From Sphingobacterium lactis (GTDB lineage Bacteria > Bacteroidota > Bacteroidia > Sphingobacteriales > Sphingobacteriaceae), in NCBI RefSeq assembly GCF_011046555.1, contig NZ_CP049246.1:1116001-1180000 (forward strand): a stretch of 64,000 bases of DNA, in the 5' to 3' direction. The notes beneath the pieces were generated by a model. The model had not been told where the DNA came from, made no database searches, and saw only the letters and a program-made list of their open reading frames with translations. The translations under genes were made by a program, and so were the position numbers. Below, one piece after another: positions 16,089 through 24,970 of this stretch; the first letter of the stretch is position 1, and each line of letters opens with the position of its first letter.

Positions 16089-18014
16089 TTAGGGGTTAAT
16101 GGTTGCCATGATTTCCTTGTCCAATTGTTCGTAAATGGAGTTTTGACTCTTGAATTCTGGAACCATGACCTTCATCTGCCGAACAATATTCACATTATTG
16201 TTGCTTTCGAGTTCCTTGCCCAAGGTATTCAATTCGCTTTTTACCAATTCGAAATCGTTATTGCGCACCTTGGCGATCATGATCTTTTCATGATGCGTAG
16301 GGAGGGTATTCTCCAGGTCGTTCAGCAATTCCTCATATAATTTTTCGCCAGGACGGAGTCCGGTGAACTTAATGTCGATATCCTTGAATGGCGTAAAGCC
16401 AGATAGGCGGATCATTTTCTTGGCGAGGTCGACAATCTTCACGGATTTTCCCATGTCGAACACGAAGATTTCGCCTCCATTCCCCATGTTGCCGGCCTCA
16501 ATCACCAATTGACAGGCTTCGGGGATCGTCATGAAGTAACGAGTAATGTCGGGATGGGTTACCGTTACGGGACCGCCTTTTTCAATTTGATCCTTAAAAC
16601 GGGGAATCACGGAACCGTTTGATCCCAGAACATTCCCAAAGCGTGTGGTGATAAATTTGGTCGATTTTATGCCATTGACGCTCGTCAGGTAATTATTCAG
16701 TGATTGCACATACTTCTCGGCGATTCGTTTCGTCGCGCCCATCACATTTGTAGGGTTCACCGCTTTATCCGTGGACACGAACACAAATTTCTGTACGTCG
16801 AATTCCACCGCCAAATTCGCCAATTGATACGTGCCGAAAACATTCGTCTTTACGCCTTCACTCGGGTGGTTCTCCATCATCGGCACATGCTTATAAGCTG
16901 CGGCGTGGTACACAAAGTGTGGTTTAAAGGTTTCAAATAGCAGGCGCATCCGTTCTTGGCTGCGGATATCCGCAATAAACGTATGGTAGATCTGGTTCTT
17001 GAATTGATCCTGTAGGTCCAGTTGTAGGTTGTGCAATGGGGATTCTGCCTGATCACACAAGATGATCATCTGCGGTTCGTACTTGCCCAATTGCTTGGAG
17101 ATCTCGCTACCTATTGAACCTGCCGCGCCGGTCACCAAAACGCGCTTGCCACGCAACTGATCCAATAGCTTCATGTTGGAAATCTGGATCGGTGCTCGCT
17201 CCAAAAGATCCTCAATCTTCACCTGTTTAATCTGTGCCGGTGAAAGGTCGCCATTGATGATCTTGTGAACTGGTGGAAGGGTCAATACATTTACATTCAG
17301 TTCCAACGCCTGTTCTACCACCAAATTCTTGGTTTCGATATCAATGCGGGTAGAAGCAATGATCAATTCATCCACGCCATATTTACGCACGATCCGTTGG
17401 AAGTCTTTGGAAGAAAAGATCTTTAAGCCGTCGATGACCTTGCCAATTTTCTCCTCACTGTCATCCATATAGGCAACAATGGTTTTGTCAGCGCGGAAAT
17501 CGTGCTCAAACGTACGTTTTACAGCGATTCCCAGATCCCCAGCACCATAGACGATTGCGTTTTTTCGACCATTCCGGGTAGATTTGGTGTACTGGAAAAA
17601 GATCTTGATACAGGTACGGTATGTCGTCAAGCCCGTGAAAGCAAATAGGGCGTATGTGATGATCAGGTTGGTGGGTATACTAATGTTGATCGAGAAAGCA
17701 ATGAAGGCCAACTTCGCAATGAACATCGTAATGGATGTGAAGACGATTGTGGATAGGATGCGGATGGAATCCACGGCACTAGTATACCGCACAATACCAC
17801 TGTAGAGGCGGAAAATCATAAAGGATAGTGCGGTCAATCCAATGCAGAACAGAAAGTCTATCGCAAAGCTTTCATTGGTAAAAGAATCCAACTGAAAGTT
17901 GTAACATAAGACATACGCAAAGAAGAATGCGATGGCTGAAACGGCAATGTCGAAGGTGAAAATGATCCATCTCGGCACTATCTTAATGTTATTCAACGGC
18001 TTAATTATTTTCAT
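16089..18014 (-). CDS. Membrane nucleotide-sugar 4,6-dehydratase (WbpM/FlaA1/CapD-like)
   Basis: The 641-residue protein has about four N-terminal membrane helices (~15-135), a first nucleotide-binding domain (VYGAGDLGIAVKR) and a C-terminal extended-SDR domain starting VTGAAGSIGSEIS. The active site carries Ser in 'VSTDKAVNPTNVMGATKR', with Met where short SDRs have Tyr and Lys four residues on. This S-M-K arrangement is known for large WbpM-type dehydratases. It likely converts UDP-GlcNAc to a 4-keto-6-deoxy sugar for surface polysaccharide or glycoprotein. No glycosyltransferase cluster is adjacent, so it may serve several pathways. Confidence 0.93.
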   Translation of the reverse strand: MKIIKPLNNIKIVPRWIIFTFDIAVSAIAFFFAYVLCYNFQLDSFTNESFAIDFLFCIGLTALSFMIFRLYSGIVRYTSAVDSIRILSTIVFTSITMFIAKLAFIAFSINISIPTNLIITYALFAFTGLTTYRTCIKIFFQYTKSTRNGRKNAIVYGAGDLGIAVKRTFEHDFRADKTIVAYMDDSEEKIGKVIDGLKIFSSKDFQRIVRKYGVDELIIASTRIDIETKNLVVEQALELNVNVLTLPPVHKIINGDLSPAQIKQVKIEDLLERAPIQISNMKLLDQLRGKRVLVTGAAGSIGSEISKQLGKYEPQMIILCDQAESPLHNLQLDLQDQFKNQIYHTFIADIRSQERMRLLFETFKPHFVYHAAAYKHVPMMENHPSEGVKTNVFGTYQLANLAVEFDVQKFVFVSTDKAVNPTNVMGATKRIAEKYVQSLNNYLTSVNGIKSTKFITTRFGNVLGSNGSVIPRFKDQIEKGGPVTVTHPDITRYFMTIPEACQLVIEAGNMGNGGEIFVFDMGKSVKIVDLAKKMIRLSGFTPFKDIDIKFTGLRPGEKLYEELLNDLENTLPTHHEKIMIAKVRNNDFELVKSELNTLGKELESNNNVNIVRQMKVMVPEFKSQNSIYEQLDKEIMATINP

Positions 18015-18143
18015 CGTAATAGGTTAGTTTAAGAACTTACGATTAATAAACTATAATAATTTAATAATTACCAAATATAATTCTTTATGCTTTATTTGTT
18101 GACATATTATTGCGTATTTTTAGCATACATTATATTTACGTAA

Positions 18144-19355
18144 ATGATAAATGTATCCAAGTTGGCCCAAGAAGGGGTACTACAACCTAAAGAAGCACTG
18201 CTGAAAAAAGATAAGAAAAAGGGTAGCTTGAGTATCGGTATTCCCAAGGAGGACTCCTTTCAGGAGAACCGGATTGCGCTTACTCCGCTTTCGGTTGGCC
18301 TATTGGTGGAGAATGGGCATGAGGTGCTTATTGAAAGCGGTGCCGGGGATGCGTCTAATTTTCTGGATCACCATTACAGCGAGCAGGGTGCCCGTATCGT
18401 GCATGATCGGAAGGAAGTTTTTCAGGCCGATATCGTGATCAAGGTGGCGGGACCGACCCTGAAGGATGTGGAACTGATGAAAAACCGACAGGTCTTGTTC
18501 AGTTCGCAGCAACCTTCGCTGATGAAATTGGAAGTGTTGAAGGCGCTCATGAAAAAGCAGGCTACCGCATTATCCTTTGAATATCTGCAGGATGAGGGCG
18601 GACATCTTTCCGTTGTACGCGCCATGAGTGAGATTGTCGGTGCAACTTCGGTATTGATCGCTGCTGAGTACCTGTCCAATGTTTTTGATGGCAAGGGACT
18701 GATGCTAGGCGGTGTGACGGGTGTCCCACCAACTGAAATGGTAATTATCGGAGCTGGTACCGTCGGTGAATTTGCGGCTCGTACAGCTATCGCTTTGGGC
18801 GCACAGGTGAAGGTCTTCGATTCGTCTGTCTACCGCCTGCGCAGGTTGCAGAATAATGTCGGAAGCCGGGTGTTTACCTCAGTCATCCAGCCCATCGTGT
18901 TGAATAAGGCTATTCGTTCCTGTGATGTAGTCATCGGTGCGGTACGGGCGAAGAATGGACGTACGCCATGCTTGATCTCCGAGGATACGGTTTCTAAGAT
19001 GAAACCGAATTCGGTATTGATCGATGTGAGCATAGATCAAGGCGGGTGCTTTGAAACGTCGGAGGTCACGACCCACGACAAACCTGTGTTCCGCAAATAC
19101 GATGTGATCCACTATTGTGTGCCAAATATTGCATCCCGGGTGGCCAGGACTGCTACCTATGCATTGACCAATATTTTTACACCCATCCTTTTGGAAATCG
19201 GGGAGGCAGGGGGCATGAACAACATGATCTGGGCCAACCAAGGTATCCGGAGTGCCATCTACCTGTACCATGGCAACCTGACCAATAAGGATATGAGCGA
19301 CAAATTCAATGTGCCGTGCAAGGATCTGAACCTCATCGTTATGGCAAACTTCTAA
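18144..19355 (+). CDS. ald: Alanine dehydrogenase
   Basis: This enzyme oxidises L-alanine to pyruvate and ammonia with NAD+. The N-terminal AlaDh/PNT domain starts at ~30 (LSIGIPKEDSFQENRIALTP). The Rossmann domain carries IIGAGTVGEFAARTAIALGA and VFD. 'SVLIDVSIDQGGCFETS' and 'HYCVPNIASRVARTATYAL' are strongly conserved in the family. At 403 residues it is about 30 longer than usual because of an N-terminal extension rich in Lys. It is transcribed divergently from the dehydratase. An esterase gene starts one base after its stop codon, so the two are co-transcribed. Confidence 0.93.
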   Translation: MINVSKLAQEGVLQPKEALLKKDKKKGSLSIGIPKEDSFQENRIALTPLSVGLLVENGHEVLIESGAGDASNFLDHHYSEQGARIVHDRKEVFQADIVIKVAGPTLKDVELMKNRQVLFSSQQPSLMKLEVLKALMKKQATALSFEYLQDEGGHLSVVRAMSEIVGATSVLIAAEYLSNVFDGKGLMLGGVTGVPPTEMVIIGAGTVGEFAARTAIALGAQVKVFDSSVYRLRRLQNNVGSRVFTSVIQPIVLNKAIRSCDVVIGAVRAKNGRTPCLISEDTVSKMKPNSVLIDVSIDQGGCFETSEVTTHDKPVFRKYDVIHYCVPNIASRVARTATYALTNIFTPILLEIGEAGGMNNMIWANQGIRSAIYLYHGNLTNKDMSDKFNVPCKDLNLIVMANF

Positions 19356-19356
19356 T

Positions 19357-20223
19357 ATGAAAAATCTACTGTTACTACTGTTGAGCATCATGTCAATTCA
19401 TCTATATGCCCAGGATACTGGGGAAATGCGCGCATTATATGGGGTCGAGGAGATTCCGGGGAGCCTCAAGCCTGTTCAGGAACTGGAGGATGCCGATATC
19501 CCCAAATTATTTGTCCACACCGCCGCAGACAGCAGTAAGGACATCGTTTTCTTGGTGATTCCGGGAGGCGGCTATTCGCATGTCGCAATCAATCATGAAG
19601 GCCACGCAGTCGCCAAGCGGTTGAACGATCTTGGCTATTCAGCCTATGTATTGCGCTATCGCCTACCGAAGGCAACGACCATGAAAGACAAACGCTATGG
19701 GCCCGTGCAGGATGCACAATATGCCATGGCGCAGATTCGTAAGGATCATCCCAATAAGAAGATCGCTGTCATCGGATTCTCCGCGGGAGGACACCTGGCC
19801 GCATCGGTTTCCAACCTCTTTGAGCTTCCACAGACCGAAGCGTTGAAGCAGGTGAACCTGCGCCCGGATTTTACCGTACTGGCGTATCCTGTAATTTCGT
19901 TTGAGGATGCAATCACCAACAAGGGTACGAAGGAAAGCCTGATCGGGCCAGATTTCAAACCGGAGGATGTAGAATTTTTCTCCATGGAAAATAGGGTAAG
20001 TGAAAGCTCCCAACCTACATTCCTGATGAGTGCCAAGGATGATAAAACGGTGCCGATTGAAAATGCAAACCGTTACGCAAAAGCTTTAAATGCGTACAAT
20101 GTCAGAAATGCCATGTTTACCTATGAGGAAGGCGGGCACGGTTTCGGTCTGATCAACAAAACCAATGACCGGGATTGGTTTGCCGCTATGATGAAGTGGT
20201 TGGAAGAAGTAAACGCCCAATAA
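19357..20223 (+). CDS. Secreted alpha/beta hydrolase (acetylxylan-esterase-like, BD-FAE type)
   Basis: A signal peptide (MKNLLLLLLSIMSIHLYAQ) precedes a ~270-residue alpha/beta hydrolase. It has the oxyanion motif VIPGGGYSHV, the nucleophile elbow GFSAGGHLAA (Ser), an Asp in 'SAKDDKTVP' and a His in 'EEGGHGFGL'. The triad is complete. Such enzymes remove acetyl or feruloyl groups from plant or microbial polysaccharides. The real substrate is unknown. It follows ald by one base, an unexpected pairing that may be only a shared transcript. It converges on the ABC ATPase gene with a 6-bp gap. Confidence 0.88.
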   Translation: MKNLLLLLLSIMSIHLYAQDTGEMRALYGVEEIPGSLKPVQELEDADIPKLFVHTAADSSKDIVFLVIPGGGYSHVAINHEGHAVAKRLNDLGYSAYVLRYRLPKATTMKDKRYGPVQDAQYAMAQIRKDHPNKKIAVIGFSAGGHLAASVSNLFELPQTEALKQVNLRPDFTVLAYPVISFEDAITNKGTKESLIGPDFKPEDVEFFSMENRVSESSQPTFLMSAKDDKTVPIENANRYAKALNAYNVRNAMFTYEEGGHGFGLINKTNDRDWFAAMMKWLEEVNAQ

Positions 20224-20229
20224 GAATTT

Positions 20230-21279
20230 TTAAGTACCAAATTTATGGTAAGAAGATACGAGGATATGAATTCTCGTATTTTTTTTGACCAAGGTTTTCG
20301 GATATTGTATGGTATGGAGCGTAATGTCGTCATTGCCGATGATCAGTTCATTGTAGAACCCACGGAATCGGAAATCCTTTACCCAATAAGCTCCGTGTTC
20401 CTGCTCTTCGAACCGGATGTTTTCCTGAAGGATGGAAATTTCGCTGTCAACCTGAATCCCCAGGACGGCGGCTTGCTGGGGGCTTAAGATGTTGCTTTTG
20501 GCCAATAGTCGCGCCGTATACGGGCTATTGGGTTCGACATAAAGCGCATGGGGTTTGCCCTGGTCGGTAATCTCGCCAGCTTTCATCACGATCAGGTAGT
20601 CGGCCATGGCTAACACTTCAGCAGGGTCATGGGATACCAAAATCACTGTCAGTCCTGTTTTTTGTACGATCTGTTGGATGTCCTGTTGCAGTTCATCTCG
20701 AAAGGCAGCATCCACTTGGTTGAAGGGCTCGTCCATCAAGAGCACTTCTGGATCATTGATGAGCGCTCGGCTGATGGCAACGCGTTGCTTTTCCCCACCG
20801 CTGAGATCTGCGACACGTTTTTGGGCCAGGTGGTCTATGCGCAACTGTTCCAGTACTTCCTGCGTCCGGCTGGCCTTGAGGGCCAGGTTGGTGTTGGAAA
20901 GCTGGGATGCCACGTTATCCCACACCTTGGCATAGAGGTTCAGGTCATCAAAACCCTGCGATACCAGTTTCATGGCATCATGCCCTGGAATCAGCTTATC
21001 CTTCCGCGTAGGCACCAGCCATCCACGGTACCGAATTTCGCCGCTGTTGGGCTCCAAGAGGCCGTAGATCAATTTCAAGAGGGTACTCTTACCGCTGCCC
21101 GATTCACCGATAATGGCCGTGATCTTGCCTTCCTCGATGCCGAAGTCAACGTGATTGACCGCGGTCACCGTCAGGTTGCCCTCGAATATGCAGCTGACAT
21201 CCTCACCGTAGATAAGGGGTACATCCTGCTTTTGAACATCCGAGAAAATATACTGACAAGAGTTAGATTGCGTAGCCAT
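20230..21279 (-). CDS. ABC transporter ATP-binding protein
   Basis: The ATPase domain (~30-250) has Walker A GESGSGKST, signature LSGGEKQRVAISRAL, Walker B VLLMDEP and H-loop VSHD. The remaining ~100 residues form a separate beta-rich domain (SEISILQENIRFEEQEHGAY, IHILVSSYHKFGT), like a regulatory domain of import-type ATPases. No permease or binding protein gene is adjacent, so partner proteins must be elsewhere. I take MATQSN (21279) as start; an upstream in-frame start at 21312 would add 11 residues. The gene follows the porX-tsaE-barrel run on the same strand. Confidence 0.85.
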   Translation of the reverse strand: MATQSNSCQYIFSDVQKQDVPLIYGEDVSCIFEGNLTVTAVNHVDFGIEEGKITAIIGESGSGKSTLLKLIYGLLEPNSGEIRYRGWLVPTRKDKLIPGHDAMKLVSQGFDDLNLYAKVWDNVASQLSNTNLALKASRTQEVLEQLRIDHLAQKRVADLSGGEKQRVAISRALINDPEVLLMDEPFNQVDAAFRDELQQDIQQIVQKTGLTVILVSHDPAEVLAMADYLIVMKAGEITDQGKPHALYVEPNSPYTARLLAKSNILSPQQAAVLGIQVDSEISILQENIRFEEQEHGAYWVKDFRFRGFYNELIIGNDDITLHTIQYPKTLVKKNTRIHILVSSYHKFGT

Positions 21280-21338
21280 AAATAATGTCGGGCGTTTTGA
21301 ACCCAACAACAAAAATACAGTTTATAATCGTTTTTCCT

Positions 21339-22133
21339 TTAAAATCCCAACGTTACCCCGAAAGTCAAATTGCGGACACCTTCCTGCTGAGGACTATCCT
21401 GGAACATATCATTCATGTAATATTTTGCAAATAGCCCGTAATTATCATAGCCAACGCGAAGGAACGGTCCATACTGGAAGGACTGCAGGTTAAAGCCGTC
21501 CTTGAATTTCTGTTTGCCGTTTTTGTCGCTCTTTAGGCGTTGCGTACCTTTTAGCAACACACCCGTCATCGCTCCGAATGCCAATTTGAAACGCTTACCG
21601 TTCTGCAGTTGCCTGCTCCGCAATTCAAATGAAAGTGGTAATCGGAGGTAGGTGGATGTCAGGATGTTCTTCTCATAGCCCGCCTGCTCATCCAATTGCG
21701 CATAGGTTAAGGGCTTCACATCTTCCAGCAGCTGTACATTTTGCTTTAATCGCCAATAGTTCCACTCGAAACCTGCCGAGAGGTAGATTTTGAAATTATC
21801 CGTGAATCGGACGCCAAATTGGGCAATGTCGAATCCGAAGTTTGACGCTTTCTTGTAGGAAAGAAATTGGTTCTCATCGCTCAGGGTAAAGCTCCCATCG
21901 TCCATAAGGCGGGAGAATCCCCAGTCGATCCGGGTAAATGTCAATCCTCCGTAGGTACGCGGGTAGACGATCACTTCCCCGTTATCCATTTCCGAATCTC
22001 CCTTGCCAATGCCTACCGAAACAATGTCCGTGTTTCCCAAGGAGTCCTTGGATTCTTTTTTGTAGATAACTTGGGCAGTGGAACTGCTGATACCAATAAA
22101 TAGGGCGAATAAGCTTGTTAAAAATAATCTCAT
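21339..22133 (-). CDS. Outer-membrane beta-barrel protein
   Basis: A signal peptide (MRLFLTSLFALFIGISSSTA, cut before QV) is followed by ~245 residues of alternating strands (FGFDIAQFGVRFTDNFKIYL, AGFEWNYWRLKQN, YLRLPLSFELRS, GYDNYGLFAKYYMNDMF) ending in an aromatic residue (GVTLGF), as outer-membrane barrels do. It resembles PorT-like Bacteroidota barrels, but I cannot assign a name. I chose the Met at 22133 because it starts a clean signal peptide; 22160 is also in frame. It lies just downstream of tsaE and porX, which hints at an envelope or secretion role (inference). Confidence 0.78.
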   Translation of the reverse strand: MRLFLTSLFALFIGISSSTAQVIYKKESKDSLGNTDIVSVGIGKGDSEMDNGEVIVYPRTYGGLTFTRIDWGFSRLMDDGSFTLSDENQFLSYKKASNFGFDIAQFGVRFTDNFKIYLSAGFEWNYWRLKQNVQLLEDVKPLTYAQLDEQAGYEKNILTSTYLRLPLSFELRSRQLQNGKRFKLAFGAMTGVLLKGTQRLKSDKNGKQKFKDGFNLQSFQYGPFLRVGYDNYGLFAKYYMNDMFQDSPQQEGVRNLTFGVTLGF

Positions 22134-22165
22134 GCGTTTAATCTCGTTGATGTGCGCCATTGTAT

Positions 22166-22573
22166 TTATATCGTAATGGTCCTTGATTTGTCGTCATTGA
22201 CCGTTATTTCCACGAGGATGGCATCCTCAGGGATTAAATTAGGTATTTTTTCCGGCCATTCAATAAAACAGTAGTGGTCGGAATAGAAATATTCTTCATA
22301 ACCCAGATCGAACGCTTCCTGTTCGTCCTTGAGCCGGTAGAAATCGAAATGATAGACCGGTCCTTTCGGCGAACGGTACTCATTGACAATGGAAAAAGTC
22401 GGACTGGAGGTGCTGTCCTCAACCTGCAGGTGTTCGCAAAGGGATTTGATAAAGGTCGTCTTGCCGGCACCCATAGGTGCCTTAAAGATAAAAACCCTGC
22501 TATCTCCCGTATGGTCAAAAAGCCAAGCCGCTGCATTCCTCAGTTCTTCGGGTTGCTGTACACTATATTCCAT
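22166..22573 (-). CDS. tsaE: tRNA threonylcarbamoyladenosine biosynthesis ATPase TsaE
   Basis: TsaE is the ATPase of the TsaBDE complex that makes t6A37 in tRNAs decoding ANN codons. The P-loop is APMGAGKTTFIKSL, and the switch/family motif SPTFSIVNEY, HFDFYRL and 'FIEWPEKI' are all present. The 135-residue length is normal. It lies 6 bp downstream of porX. A tsaE gene beside porX is often seen in Bacteroidota genomes, as far as I recall. Confidence 0.95.
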   Translation of the reverse strand: MEYSVQQPEELRNAAAWLFDHTGDSRVFIFKAPMGAGKTTFIKSLCEHLQVEDSTSSPTFSIVNEYRSPKGPVYHFDFYRLKDEQEAFDLGYEEYFYSDHYCFIEWPEKIPNLIPEDAILVEITVNDDKSRTITI

Positions 22574-22579
22574 GGCTGT

Positions 22580-24133
22580 TTATTTGGGGCTATACGTAAT
22601 AAAAGGGATAATCATCTCTTCCAGCGAAATCCCCCCATGCTGAAAGGTCCCGTTGAAATAGTTGACGAATTGATTGTAGTTGTTCGGGTAAACGAAAAAG
22701 GCATCTTCCTTGGCGAATACATAAGCGGAACTGACGTGTACCTTCGGTAACTGTGCCTCATGGGGGTTTTTGATCACAAAGACATCCTTGTCGATGTAAT
22801 TCAGGTTCTTCCCCTGTTTGTAGCGAAGATTCGTGTTGGTATTCCGATCGCCGATGATCTTGCTCGGCTTTTTCACCCGTATCGTACCGTGGTCCGTCGT
22901 GATAATGACCCGCACGTTTTTCTGCGCCAACCATTTCAGCACATCCAATAGGGGCGAGTGCTCAAACCACGATAAGGTCAACGAACGGTAGGCTGCGTCA
23001 TCATTGGCGAGCTCGCGGATCATGGCTACATCCGTGCGTGCATGCGAAAGCATGTCCACGAAGTTATAAACCAACACATTCAGATCATTCTGCATGTACT
23101 TGTTGATGTTATCGAGCACATCTTTTCCCTGCTCCATGGTGATGACCTTGGTATAGCTATGGCGGATATCCTTACGGTACACGCGCTTTATCTGGTCGGC
23201 CAGGAACACATCCTCGTACAGGTTCTTTCCACCTTCATCGTCGTCATTCTGCCATTCGTTGGGGAACCGTTTCTCCATTTCCAATGGAGTCAGCCCCGAG
23301 AAAATAGCGTTCCGCGCATATTGCGTTGCGGTCGGCAAGATACTGTAATAATTGTCTTCCTCTTCCACGCGGTAATAATCTGTAATCACCTCGTTGATCA
23401 CCTTCCACTGGTCATACCTTAGGTTGTCGATGAGGAAGAAGAATGTGGGTTTCTCAGGTTCAAGTTTGGGGAAAACCTTTTTCTTGAAAAGCTGGTGGGA
23501 TAGGGTAGGTCCCTCCTCCGGATTTTTGATCCAATGCAGGTATTCCTTTTCGATAAATTTGGAGAACAACAGGTTGGCTTCAGACTTCTGCATGGTCAAG
23601 ATTTCATGCATACCTGCGTCTTCCAATTTCTCCAAAGATAGTTCCCAGTACAACAGTTTCTTGTAGGCGTGTACCCATTCGTGGTAGCTGCCGATATCAT
23701 TCATGCGCATACCCAGTTCCCGGAAGTCCTGTTGGTAGGCCATGCTGGTACGCTCGGAAATCAAGCGTTTATTTTCCGTGAATTTCTTGATGGTGAGTAG
23801 AATCTGTTTTGGATTGACAGGCTTGATCAGGTAATCATCGATCTTGGCGCCGATGGCATCTTCCATCAGGTGCTCCTCCTCGTTCTTGGTGACCAGCACC
23901 ATGGGAATGGAAGGGTTAATCTCCTTAAGGATATCCAGGGTCTCCAATCCAGTCAATCCAGGCATATTCTCATCCAGAAAAACCAAGTCAAAGGGTTCGT
24001 TTTGAAATGCTTCCACAGCATCTGAACCGTTGTTTACTGTCTTTACTTTATAATCTTTCTGTTCTAATAATAAGATATGAGGTTTTAGGAACTCAATTTC
24101 ATCATCTGCCCAAAGAATGTGGATTTTCTGCAT
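22580..24133 (-). CDS. porX: PorX-type response regulator with PglZ domain (type IX secretion control)
   Basis: The N-terminal receiver domain has the acidic pair in ILWADDE, phosphoacceptor Asp54 in VFLDENMPG, Thr in 'VLVTKNEE' and Lys in 'LIKPVNP'. Residues ~200-510 form a PglZ/alkaline-phosphatase-superfamily domain (FFFLIDNLRYDQW, FSGLTPLEME, ITTDHGTIRV) with metal-binding Asp/His residues. In the family PorX works with the kinase PorY and a sigma factor to control the type IX secretion system, and its PglZ domain cleaves oligonucleotides. It is the first gene of a porX-tsaE-barrel run. The kinase is not in the window. Confidence 0.95.
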   Translation of the reverse strand: MQKIHILWADDEIEFLKPHILLLEQKDYKVKTVNNGSDAVEAFQNEPFDLVFLDENMPGLTGLETLDILKEINPSIPMVLVTKNEEEHLMEDAIGAKIDDYLIKPVNPKQILLTIKKFTENKRLISERTSMAYQQDFRELGMRMNDIGSYHEWVHAYKKLLYWELSLEKLEDAGMHEILTMQKSEANLLFSKFIEKEYLHWIKNPEEGPTLSHQLFKKKVFPKLEPEKPTFFFLIDNLRYDQWKVINEVITDYYRVEEEDNYYSILPTATQYARNAIFSGLTPLEMEKRFPNEWQNDDDEGGKNLYEDVFLADQIKRVYRKDIRHSYTKVITMEQGKDVLDNINKYMQNDLNVLVYNFVDMLSHARTDVAMIRELANDDAAYRSLTLSWFEHSPLLDVLKWLAQKNVRVIITTDHGTIRVKKPSKIIGDRNTNTNLRYKQGKNLNYIDKDVFVIKNPHEAQLPKVHVSSAYVFAKEDAFFVYPNNYNQFVNYFNGTFQHGGISLEEMIIPFITYSPK

Positions 24134-24482
24134 ATTACCTTTCCTTAATCGAGCTAATTTACATTTTTAGAAGCATACTTGGGGTTTATTTACCAGATTA
24201 AGTTAAAGGTTGCCTGACATAACTTGTTCAATTTTTTTGAAATTCGATAAAAAATTTGCCGTAATCCGGCTTTAATTTATTATATTTCAGTAATCCTACC
24301 GCCCGAGGGACATTATCCCATTCTAAGCTCTATTTTTTATAGATCAATAAGATAATCCTTAAATCCTTGCAAAAACCAAATTGGCCATACGCTGTCGTGT
24401 TTTGTTTTTTTTATCATTTTACACCTTGACTTGACATTTCCTCAATGCACAATTGGGGCAAAATCCGCTTTGCCATTGCTTA

Positions 24483-24605
24483 GGACCTTGTTCGACATGC
24501 ATGCGGGGTGCGTCCGGGGTTTTAGCGAGGTGAGAGCGTCCTATAGGCACGGTCTCACCTCGCTCTCACCACGCTCTGACCACGCTCGCATGTCAGACAA
24601 GGTCC
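24483..24605. repeat. Nested palindromic intergenic element
   Basis: Outer arms: GGACCTTGTTCGACATGC (24483-24500) and GCATGTCAGACAAGGTCC (24588-24605) are nearly complementary. Inner arms: GCGAGGTGAGAGCG (24525-24538) pairs with CGCTCTCACC-type sequence after 24551. The unit CTC(A/T)(C/G)ACCACGCTC recurs imperfectly between 24560 and 24587. The element is much more GC-rich than its AT-rich surroundings. It sits in the long gap 24134-24970, whose remainder holds a promoter near 24891 and no gene I can support. It looks like a REP-like mobile palindrome or a structured RNA. Confidence 0.6.
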
Positions 24606-24890
24606 CTGTCCATTTTAAATCTATTGTCTGCTTACATGAGAAGTTTTGGCCATTGAAATGTATCCACAGGTGTTCGAAAAGCTTGATTTTTAAAAAAGTT
24701 GTTCAGTAATAATTAAAAAATTGTCAACTACATGTTGAAACATTCGTGTACGTTGTTCAATGGAATAATGTGGTGATATGGAGATGTTAGCGAGAAACTG
24801 AATGTTTGGGTATTGCTCAGAAAAGTAGTTGAAAATAGGTAATTACAAGGTTTTTGGCATTTTTTTAACATTAATTAAGTACCATGTATG

Positions 24891-24898
24891 TATCTTTG
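24891..24898 (+). promoter_or_regulatory. -7 element upstream of the HD hydrolase / lpx operon
   Basis: TATCTTTG matches TAnnTTTG exactly and lies about 70-80 bp before the likely start codon. I see no good TTTG at the expected -33 spacing, so the call rests on the -7 element alone. Confidence 0.4.
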
Positions 24899-24970
24899 CC
24901 CGTATCTTAGACTTACTATATAGCATCCTGCTTGCGGTTGGGCGAAGGCATAATCACTATTTTTAGGCAA

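Noticed and set aside
24932..24970. N-terminal 13 residues of the HD hydrolase from TTG 24932
   Set aside because: The conserved family start is at NKKKIINDPVYGF; the extension is not needed and is not recognisable.
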